Under the pieces are notes generated by a model. That model worked only from the letters and a program-made list of their open reading frames with translations. It did no database searches and was not told where the DNA came from. From CAYVJW01 sp964451885 (lineage in GTDB: Bacteria > Patescibacteriota > Gracilibacteria > UBA4473): DNA of 11,214 nucleotides. The position numbers and the translations under genes were made by a program. Shown here piece after piece: positions 1-5,710 of this stretch (position 1 is its first letter; each line of letters starts with the position of its first letter). Where the stretch lies: positions 1 through 11,214 of the forward strand of contig CAYVJW010000052.1 in NCBI GenBank assembly GCA_964451885.1. Direction: 5' to 3'.

Positions 1-63
1 TTTTTACATCCGAATACAAATATTATTCACTGCCCTGGAATTTTGGGCGGATACACTTATCCT

Positions 64-588
64 CTAAACACCTAACATCTTCCTCTCCTCCACTTTCTCC
101 AAAACATTCTTCTTCAAATTATTCCAATCATAAGAAAACTTAAAATTTTCCGATGCACGGATAATAGCAGACGCCAACTGCCAAAAATTATTTTCTTCAA
201 ATATAAAGCTATCCCCCGACTCAGTCTGGGGATCAAAATTTTTAAAATCTCTACTCTCCGGAATAATCGGCACAATACCTCGAGACAAAACCTCATTCAT
301 AGTCTCTGAATCCGGCTCCGAAAGAAACAGCGCCACATCAGACCGAGTCAAGATCTTATTCCTGTTTTCATTACCAAGATCTTCAAAAACCTCAAAATTT
401 TCATATTTATCCGCAAATTCAAACAATCTTTCTCGGCTCTCATTATCGCCCTCTGCTAATACAGAAACACAAAAACCCAATTCACACATAGCCTCTGCAG
501 CTCTGAAAAATATCTTTGCATTAGATTTTGTAATGGGGAGAATAGAACCTACATGAAAAACTTTGTTTTTTGATTTGGAATAATGCAT
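64..588 (-). CDS. Stand-alone C-terminal half of a GT-B glycosyltransferase (glycogen synthase-like)
   Basis: 174 residues that resemble only the C-terminal, nucleotide-sugar-binding Rossmann domain of retaining GT-B glycosyltransferases of the GT4/GT5 kind. Visible signs are the strand HVGSILPITK (12-21), a helix and VSVLAEGD (41-48) like the QKG/ilG.Gd region of glycogen synthase, RSDVALFLSEPD (82-93), an EX7E pair (E91 and E99) typical of retaining enzymes, RGIVPIIP (103-110), and SGDSFIFEE (124-132) followed by W155, as in the GTGF.FEE...W tail of glycogen synthase. The N-terminal acceptor-binding domain is absent: family members have about 350-480 residues, and upstream the strand runs straight into a promoter. 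I therefore read it as an intact short gene, not a fragment at a contig edge. It could be an accessory domain, a partner of a separate N-terminal half, or a decayed remnant. Start ATG at 588; there is no clear Shine-Dalgarno; stop TAG. Fold is fairly sure, activity unknown. Confidence 0.6.
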   Translation of the reverse strand: MHYSKSKNKVFHVGSILPITKSNAKIFFRAAEAMCELGFCVSVLAEGDNESRERLFEFADKYENFEVFEDLGNENRNKILTRSDVALFLSEPDSETMNEVLSRGIVPIIPESRDFKNFDPQTESGDSFIFEENNFWQLASAIIRASENFKFSYDWNNLKKNVLEKVEERKMLGV

Positions 589-614
589 TTTTGAAGATTT
601 TTTTAAATCATATA

Positions 615-643
615 ATTATAACTTATTAATCTATTAATGTCGA
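615..643 (-). promoter_or_regulatory. Sigma70-type promoter for the glycosyltransferase-like gene
   Basis: Reading the minus strand, a -35 box TCGACA (638-643, five of six matches to TTGACA) and a perfect -10 box TATAAT (615-620) are separated by exactly 17 bases. Transcription would start near 608, leaving a leader of about 20 bases before the ATG at 588. The -10 lies in a perfect palindrome TATAATTATA (611-620), so the same bases offer a -10 on the plus strand, but I see no good -35 for that direction. Predicted by eye. Confidence 0.6.
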
Positions 644-688
644 GAAAAAGAACTTGCACATTAATTGATTTAATGGAAAATATAAAAC

Positions 689-1627
689 ATGAAAAAAGTA
701 ATCCTAATCGATGGTAACGCATTAATGCACCGTGCCTATCACGCCGTAAAATTTGCCCCTGTGTATAACGATAAACCTATAGGAATGGTATTTGGATTTG
801 CTTCCATGCTTATAAACACGATTGAATTTTTTCATCCTGATTTTTTGATTATTGCCTTTGATACAAAAGAAAAAACATTTCGCCATAAAATGGATAAAAA
901 CTACAAAGCCCACAGGGAAAAAGCAGATGATGAGTTCTACGAACAAATCCCCCTGGTCTTTGAATGCATTGAACACTTTCATATTCCAGTTCTCTCACTT
1001 CCTGGTTTTGAAGCAGATGACATCATTGGAACAGCCACAAAAAAAGCCGAAAAAGAAAATTTTGAAATCAAAATAGTAAGCGGCGACCTAGACTTCCTAC
1101 AACTTACCAATGATAAAACAAAACTAGCAAAACCAAACGGAAGAATACAAGATTCCATACTCTACGGCCCCAAAGAAACAAAAGCCAGATATGGAGTAAC
1201 CGTCGAACAAATGGTGGATTACAAAGCCTTAGTAGGCGACAGCTCGGATAATTACAAAGGCTTGCCCGGTTGCGGCCCTAAAAACGCAACAAAACTATTA
1301 CAAAAATATGGAACAATAGATAAAATTTACAAAAATTTAGAAAACCTAAACCAAAAACTTCAAAAAAAATTTCAGGAACACAAAGAAGAAGTACTGCACT
1401 GCCGTAAACTGGCAAAAATAAAAACTGACGTCCCCATAGAAATTCCATTTAATATAGAATTTTCTTTCTTTCCGGAAGATACAATCGAATTTTTTCAAAA
1501 AGTTAATTTCCCATCACTGCAAACCAGATATCAAAAATTGATCAAATATTATGATCAAGCGGACACAAGCGAACAAGAAGATTGTCCAGAAAAAGCTGAT
1601 AACGTTAAACAAATGACACTTTTTTAG
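689..1627 (+). CDS. Stand-alone 5'-3' exonuclease (PolA N-terminal / flap nuclease domain)
   Basis: 312 residues matching the 5'-nuclease domain of DNA polymerase I without the polymerase part. It would remove RNA primers and flaps during Okazaki-fragment maturation and repair. Metal-binding acidic residues are in place: D8 in LIDGN, D58 in IAFDTK, E108-D110-D111 in FEADD, D133 and D135 in SGDLDF, D184 and D187 in GDSSDN. The arch region KTFRH.....YKAHRE (62-76) and the helix-three-turn-helix GLPGCGPKNATKLL (191-204) are complete. After about residue 285 comes a short charged tail ending in QMTLF (308-312), which fits the bacterial sliding-clamp-binding consensus QL[S/D]LF and lies at the extreme C-terminus. 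Start ATG at 689; only a weak GGAA lies upstream; stop TAG. The gene is divergent from the glycosyltransferase and followed by a 350-base spacer, so it is probably monocistronic. Family assignment is secure; clamp binding is inference. Confidence 0.92.
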   Translation: MKKVILIDGNALMHRAYHAVKFAPVYNDKPIGMVFGFASMLINTIEFFHPDFLIIAFDTKEKTFRHKMDKNYKAHREKADDEFYEQIPLVFECIEHFHIPVLSLPGFEADDIIGTATKKAEKENFEIKIVSGDLDFLQLTNDKTKLAKPNGRIQDSILYGPKETKARYGVTVEQMVDYKALVGDSSDNYKGLPGCGPKNATKLLQKYGTIDKIYKNLENLNQKLQKKFQEHKEEVLHCRKLAKIKTDVPIEIPFNIEFSFFPEDTIEFFQKVNFPSLQTRYQKLIKYYDQADTSEQEDCPEKADNVKQMTLF

Positions 1628-1681
1628 TAAATATAAAAGTTCCGAAAGAAATGTTCCGAAACTTCGCCGAGCACAAACATC

Positions 1682-1751
1682 AGTTGGTTCAATATTCCCG
1701 CAGGGCTGTTTAACCTTATTTATATAGGCTTTCAGCACCATTGAACTAACT
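1682..1751 (+). repeat. Inverted repeat, possible RNA hairpin
   Basis: The arms AGTTGGTTCAAT (1682-1693) and ATTGAACTAACT (1740-1751) can form 12 consecutive base pairs in a plus-strand RNA, eleven Watson-Crick and one G-U. The interior holds a smaller GCTG/CAGC pairing (around 1706 and 1733). No T-run follows closely, so it is not a typical intrinsic terminator. It may be a structured 3' end of the exonuclease transcript or a remnant of a small repeat element. Confidence 0.4.
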
Positions 1752-1898
1752 ATTTTATTCATAACAAATTACTTAATATCCATCAATTCCTGCATAAAAA
1801 GCTTGTTTTTTAAGATTTTTTAAAAATTAACACAACTAAAAAAAGCGTCTTATTTTTAGCTAAAAAATTGTTCACAAAAACAGTTCAACAGCGGCTTA

Positions 1899-1936
1899 AT
1901 CGAAAAAAACATTTGCGCAAATATCCAACATTCGAT
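1899..1936. promoter_or_regulatory. Nested dyad upstream of ftsA (candidate operator)
   Basis: A perfect 12-base palindrome ATTTGCGCAAAT (1911-1922) is flanked by ATCGAA (1899-1904) and TTCGAT (1931-1936), themselves inverted repeats. The two centres differ by only one base. It lies 41-79 bases before the ftsA start, where a regulator could act. No family is assigned; the basis is symmetry and position only. Confidence 0.35.
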
Positions 1937-1977
1937 AAAGTCAAACACAAAGATTAAAGCTAAAAAATCAAAAAATT

Positions 1978-3207
1978 ATGACACACCAGAAAATATTAGT
2001 TGGTTTAGATGTAGGATCTTCAAAAATCCGTACTGTTGTTGGAACCGTAGAAGAGAGGAAAAATCTAATTAACATCATCGGAATAGGAATTTCCCCTTCA
2101 AGCGGAGTACGAAAAGGAATGATCATGGATATGGATGAAGCCGTTTCAAATGTCACCGCTTCATTGGAAGATGCCGAAAGAATGACAGGAGAACCAATAT
2201 ATAAAGCATATGTAGGGATATCTGGCCCGCATATAAAAATGTACGATTCAAAAGGAGTCATTGCTATCAATAGCCAAAATTCAGAAATCACAGAAGGGGA
2301 CGTAGATAGGGTACTCGATGCAGCACGAGCAGTCTCATTACCAAATAACAGACAATTATTGCGAATTATCCCAAAAAGCTTTTCTGTAGATTCCCAACAT
2401 AAAGTTCAATACCCAGTAGGAATGTCAGGAATCCGTCTAGAAGTTGAAGCCCACATGATCACGGGAGAATCATCCGCCATGAAAAATATAGATAAATGCC
2501 TCTACCAGACAGGAGTTGATATAGAAGAATTTGTTTCTTCCACTCTCACGTGCGCAGAATCAGTTTTGGACCGCCGCCAAAAAGAACTGGGTGTGATATT
2601 AATTGAAATAGGAGCCTGCGCTACAAATTTAATACTTTTTGAAGAAGGGACAGTAGTATATTCCGTAGTAATCCCAATCGGGGGCGAACACGTAACAAAC
2701 GACTTGGCAATAGGACTCCGAAGCACCATCGATACAGCCGAAAAAGTAAAAATAGAATACGGCAGCTGCCTGCCAAAAGAAATATCTGCCCAGGAAGAAA
2801 TCGATCTATCACAAATTTCCAAAGTAGACATACAATCTGTTCCCAAAGAACAAGTAGCAAAGATTATAGAAGCAAGATATCATGAAGTATTTCTCATGAT
2901 CAGAGATGAATTAATACAAATCGGGCGAGACGGAATGTTGCCAGGAGGAGCAATCCTTTGCGGTGGAGGCTCAAAGATCCCGGGAATAGTTGACCTGGGG
3001 AGAGAAATACTAGGATTACCAGTACAAATCGGTTTTCCCAAAGATGTAGAAGGTTTCACAGATCGAATAGACGATCCGAGTTTTGCAAATGCCGTCGGAT
3101 TGCTTCATTTTGCTAACCGTTACGGAGATTCAGGATCTTTTCTCGATTTTCACTTTGGAAAATGCTTCGGGAAAATAAACCAATGGTTCCAAAAAATAAT
3201 GCCTTAA
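1978..3207 (+). CDS. ftsA: Cell division protein FtsA
   Basis: Actin-like protein that anchors FtsZ to the membrane at the division site. 409 residues, normal length. The N-terminal phosphate-1 strand VGLDVGSSKIRTVVG (8-22), the FtsA-specific 1C/SHS2 region (about 80-160), GLRSTIDTAEKVKIEYG (246-262) and the adenosine loop GGAILCGGGSKIPG (323-336) are present. The C-terminus, FGKINQWFQKIM (397-408), is an amphipathic membrane-targeting helix of the usual kind. The odd point is the phosphate-2 loop, LIEIGACATN (208-217), where the family usually has a DIGGGTT-like sequence: Asp is Glu, and the glycine-rich GT is changed to CA. The start ATG at 1978 is preceded by an A/T-rich leader with no Shine-Dalgarno. 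ftsZ follows 51 bases later, and the two are probably co-transcribed. Identification is secure. Confidence 0.96.
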   Translation: MTHQKILVGLDVGSSKIRTVVGTVEERKNLINIIGIGISPSSGVRKGMIMDMDEAVSNVTASLEDAERMTGEPIYKAYVGISGPHIKMYDSKGVIAINSQNSEITEGDVDRVLDAARAVSLPNNRQLLRIIPKSFSVDSQHKVQYPVGMSGIRLEVEAHMITGESSAMKNIDKCLYQTGVDIEEFVSSTLTCAESVLDRRQKELGVILIEIGACATNLILFEEGTVVYSVVIPIGGEHVTNDLAIGLRSTIDTAEKVKIEYGSCLPKEISAQEEIDLSQISKVDIQSVPKEQVAKIIEARYHEVFLMIRDELIQIGRDGMLPGGAILCGGGSKIPGIVDLGREILGLPVQIGFPKDVEGFTDRIDDPSFANAVGLLHFANRYGDSGSFLDFHFGKCFGKINQWFQKIMP

Positions 3208-3234
3208 ACCAAAAATCCAGTAAACTTCATATTT

Positions 3235-3250
3235 CGTAATCTCGTAATCT
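3235..3250 (+). repeat. Tandem duplication CGTAATCT x2 before ftsZ
   Basis: Two perfect, adjacent copies of CGTAATCT (3235-3242 and 3243-3250) end eight bases before the ftsZ ATG at 3259. The motif CTCGTAAT recurs at 9374-9381 upstream of the methyltransferase-murG unit. It may be a protein-binding site or only a slippage product. Confidence 0.4.
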
Positions 3251-3258
3251 TATTAACA

Positions 3259-4458
3259 ATGAAAGACCTACTTCAATCCGCAATGGAAGAAAATATGGCA
3301 AAGAAAAAATCTGCTTCAACAGAAAAAATAACTGGCAAAGCCACTGCTCAAAGCCAAAACACTACTACAACAAAAAGTGCCTCCCAAACCATAATTCCTG
3401 ATGTTTCCCCAGTTGCAAACATAAAAGTTATCGGCATAGGAGGAGCAGGCGGAAATGCCGTAAATCGGATGGTATCTTCTGATTTTTCAAACGTTGAATT
3501 CATTGCCATAAATACCGATGCTCAAGCATTGTATCATTCCAAAGCCGAAGGAAAAATCCATATCGGGCGCGAAACTACCAGAGGCCTGGGAGCCGGAGCA
3601 AACCCTGAAATCGGAAGGGAAGCCGCAAATGAAGGAATAGAAGAAATTAAGTCCGCCTTAAAAGGGGCGGATATGGTTTTTGTTACTTGCGGGTTAGGAG
3701 GAGGAACCGGAACAGGCGCCTCTCCGGTAATCGCAGAAATAGCACGAGAATTGGGAGCATTAACCGTTGGAGTTGTCACAAAACCTTTTTCTTTTGAAGG
3801 ACAAGCCAGAACCAAAAAATCAGAGCAGGGATACGAAGAACTTAAAAAAGCTACCGACACCCTTATTACCATTCCAAATGATCGCATCCTATCAATTATT
3901 GACCGAAAGACACCTTTAACCGATGCTTTTTCGGTAGTAGATGAAGTTTTAAGCCGAGGCGTACAAGGAATCGCCGATTTAATCACCCTTCACGGTCTTA
4001 TCAATGTTGATTTTGCAGATATAAAATCAGTAATGAAAGACGCCGGAACAGCATTAATGGGAATTGGATACGGAGCAGGGGAGACACGAGCCACCGACGC
4101 AGCTAAAGCAGCCATCGAATCCCCACTACTTGACCAGTCAATCCACGGAGCAAAAGGAATCCTCTTCAACATTACCGGAGGAAAGGATTTATCAATGTAT
4201 GAGGTGGACGAAGCCGCAAAAATAATCACAGAAGCCGCAGATCCGGAAGCAAATATTATCTTTGGATCCGTAATAAATGAAAATTACACCGGAGAAATGA
4301 AAGTAACCGTAATCGCTACGGGATTTTCAGAAGTTGAAAAAAAGAAACCCGGACATGCTTCTCTTATGCGACAAGCTTTTAGTATAAAAGATACACCTGT
4401 TCTCGAAGAAATATCGGAACTGGATACACCGGCGTTTCTAAGGAAAAAGATGAGATAA
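3259..4458 (+). CDS. ftsZ: Cell division GTPase FtsZ
   Basis: Tubulin-like GTPase that polymerises into the cytokinetic ring. 399 residues with an N-terminal extension of about 50 residues rich in Ser, Thr, Lys and Ala, then the GTP-binding strand and loop IGIGGAGGNAVNRMV (58-72), the tubulin signature GGGTGTG (147-153), NDR (207-209), and the T7 catalytic loop NVDFADIKSVM (249-259). After a short linker the C-terminal peptide LDTPAFLRKKMR (388-399) closely matches the FtsA-binding consensus, so the FtsA partner upstream fits. The start is uncertain: ATG 3259 has no ribosome site, while the in-frame ATG at 3295 (residue 13, MAKKKS) is preceded at good spacing by GGAAG. The enzyme core is unaffected. 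The stop TAA is three bases before the pabB-like ATG. Secure. Confidence 0.97.
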   Translation: MKDLLQSAMEENMAKKKSASTEKITGKATAQSQNTTTTKSASQTIIPDVSPVANIKVIGIGGAGGNAVNRMVSSDFSNVEFIAINTDAQALYHSKAEGKIHIGRETTRGLGAGANPEIGREAANEGIEEIKSALKGADMVFVTCGLGGGTGTGASPVIAEIARELGALTVGVVTKPFSFEGQARTKKSEQGYEELKKATDTLITIPNDRILSIIDRKTPLTDAFSVVDEVLSRGVQGIADLITLHGLINVDFADIKSVMKDAGTALMGIGYGAGETRATDAAKAAIESPLLDQSIHGAKGILFNITGGKDLSMYEVDEAAKIITEAADPEANIIFGSVINENYTGEMKVTVIATGFSEVEKKKPGHASLMRQAFSIKDTPVLEEISELDTPAFLRKKMR

Positions 4459-4461
4459 ATA

Positions 4462-5580
4462 ATGGAAACTATCTCCGCTTTCCTACACTTTTCCAAGAAA
4501 GTATTAACAAATGCCAATGAGGGTATTTTTTGGAGTGAAAGAAACACGAAGGGAAAAGAAAATTGGATATTCGGAGTAGGGGAGATGTGCAAAGCAAATT
4601 TTGAAAAAGGCCCGTTCCCCTTTTTTTCGATAATTGATTTCTTAGGAAAAGAGAAATTTTATTGGCACTTCAAACAATGGCACTCACCTTCATCTCCCCC
4701 GATGTGGGAGGAGATATCCACCTATTCGCCGAAGCTAGCAGAACGAAGGAAGAAGCAAAGCACAAACAGAGGAAAGCCAAGCACAAACTTCAAGTTTACA
4801 CCCCTAGAAAACCACTCCAATGAAACAAAAAAAAGCTTCAGCAACAAAATAAAAAACGTTCAACAAGCACAAAGAGCAGGGGAGATGTGGGTAATCAATC
4901 TGGCACATGAACTTAGCGGTAAATTAAAAAATGAGAAAGTTTTAATTCAAGCCTTCCTAAATTTTTTAAAATCGAAAAGAACTCATGCAGGCGGCATAGT
5001 TTGGACAAAAAAATTAAAATTCTGTTCCTTTTCTCCGGAAGTTTTCTTAATTCAAAAAGGGCAGAATATATCAACATTTCCTATTAAAGGCACCGGAGAA
5101 AAAAACAGCCTGGAAAAATCAAAAAAAGAAATATCAGAGTTACATATGATTACAGATCTGCTACGAAACGACCTCGGACAAATAGGCAAACAAGTAACTG
5201 TCCCTCAAGAAAGATTCTTAACCGATGAAAAAGATTTTTTTCATGCACGAGCTGAAATTTCAGCAAAATTAAAAAAACAAATCCTAAAAGAAGCTGAATT
5301 TTCTGAACTACTTCCCGCAGGATCGATTTCCGGTGCTCCAAAAAAAAGAGTAATTGAAGAAATCCTCAAACACGAGAGTTTTACCAGAGGCTTTTACACA
5401 GGGACCTTCGGCGTAAAATACACACCCGAAAATTCAATATTTAATATACTAATCAGAACCTTATTTACAGAGAACGGAAGATGGAAATTCCCGGTAGGAG
5501 CAGGAATCACAGTAGAATCTGATCCAGAAAAAGAATGGGAAGAAACATTAAAGAAAGCAAGAATTTTATTTAGAATTTGA
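4462..5580 (+). CDS. pabB: PabB-like chorismate-binding enzyme (aminodeoxychorismate synthase component I)
   Basis: Would convert chorismate plus ammonia to 4-amino-4-deoxychorismate, a step toward p-aminobenzoate and folate. The chorismate-binding core (about 125-372) is clear: GEMWVINLA (140-148, usual GD.YQVNL), SFSPEVFL (189-196), FPIKGT (206-211) with K209, the lysine that separates PabB from the PIAGT of anthranilate synthase, ISELHMITDLLRND (224-237), H261, LLPAGSISGAPKKR (283-296), and GAGITVESDPEKEWEE (346-361). MenF/EntC isochorismate synthases lack the PIKGT and DLLRND signatures. Residues 1-124 are poorly conserved, and 77-112 look repeat-derived. 372 residues is short beside about 450 in E. 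coli PabB. No glutaminase partner (PabA) is in the window. It starts three bases after ftsZ, so translational coupling is likely; it is the only gene here ending in TGA. The PabB assignment is good; the cellular role is open. Confidence 0.82.
   Translation: METISAFLHFSKKVLTNANEGIFWSERNTKGKENWIFGVGEMCKANFEKGPFPFFSIIDFLGKEKFYWHFKQWHSPSSPPMWEEISTYSPKLAERRKKQSTNRGKPSTNFKFTPLENHSNETKKSFSNKIKNVQQAQRAGEMWVINLAHELSGKLKNEKVLIQAFLNFLKSKRTHAGGIVWTKKLKFCSFSPEVFLIQKGQNISTFPIKGTGEKNSLEKSKKEISELHMITDLLRNDLGQIGKQVTVPQERFLTDEKDFFHARAEISAKLKKQILKEAEFSELLPAGSISGAPKKRVIEEILKHESFTRGFYTGTFGVKYTPENSIFNILIRTLFTENGRWKFPVGAGITVESDPEKEWEETLKKARILFRI
4692..4715 (+). repeat. Short palindrome inside pabB
   Basis: ATCTCC-CCC (4692-4700) and GGG-A-GGAGAT (4706-4715) pair over nine positions around a five-base loop with one bulged A. 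It falls in the variable region, residues 77-85 of the product. It is GC-rich against its AT-rich surroundings and resembles the CTCCCC/GGGGAG palindrome inside murG at 8195-8222. Confidence 0.45.
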
Positions 5581-5710
5581 CCAAAAAATAAGATACCAGA
5601 TATGTGAGAATTATTATCCGAGTTCGAGGAACAATATGAACTGATTTTCATTGATTCTTCCCAAAATATTCTTAAAATTCTTTTAATAAGAAGTAACAAT
5701 TATTTAAAAC
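5581..5710 (+). promoter_or_regulatory. pabB-ftsH spacer with candidate ftsH promoter
   Basis: The 130-base gap contains TTGATT (5651-5656) and TAAAAT (5673-5678), spaced by 16 bases, which would start transcription near 5685, about 26 bases before the ftsH ATG. So ftsH may be transcribed on its own as well as by read-through from ftsA-ftsZ-pabB. No terminator hairpin is evident after pabB. Confidence 0.4.

Larger units (their letters stand above)
1628..1977. other. Spacer between the exonuclease gene and ftsA
   Basis: 350 bases with no convincing gene. The first part (about 1645-1750) is visibly richer in G and C than the rest and holds a direct repeat GTTCCGAAA (1639-1647 and 1654-1662) and a long inverted repeat (1682-1751). 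The second part is very AT-rich, with a perfect palindrome TTTTTAGCTAAAAA (1853-1866) and a nested dyad (1899-1936) upstream of ftsA. An antisense open frame covers 1628-1762 and continues into the exonuclease gene; I do not accept it as a gene. I could not pick out a clear ftsA promoter. Confidence 0.6.

Noticed and set aside
1..75. Plus-strand frame open from the left edge to TAA at 73-75, possibly the end of another gene
   Set aside because: All three plus frames are open over the first 60 bases, the 24 residues carry no recognisable motif, and it would overlap the glycosyltransferase end.
1514..1762. Minus-strand open frame of 82 codons across the exonuclease end and the spacer
   Set aside because: Half of it is antisense to a conserved gene, and the protein matches nothing I recognise. 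The 45 codons in the spacer look protein-like but overlap the inverted repeat; kept only as part of the repeat finding.
1853..1968. TTTTTAGCTAAAAA palindrome and AGCTAAAAAAT repeated exactly 100 bases apart (1858 and 1958)
   Set aside because: Simple A/T-rich words are likely to recur by chance here; the even spacing has no obvious meaning.
3534..3986. 150-codon frame antisense to ftsZ
   Set aside because: It is opposite the most conserved part of ftsZ; long shadow frames are expected there from codon bias, and no domain is visible.
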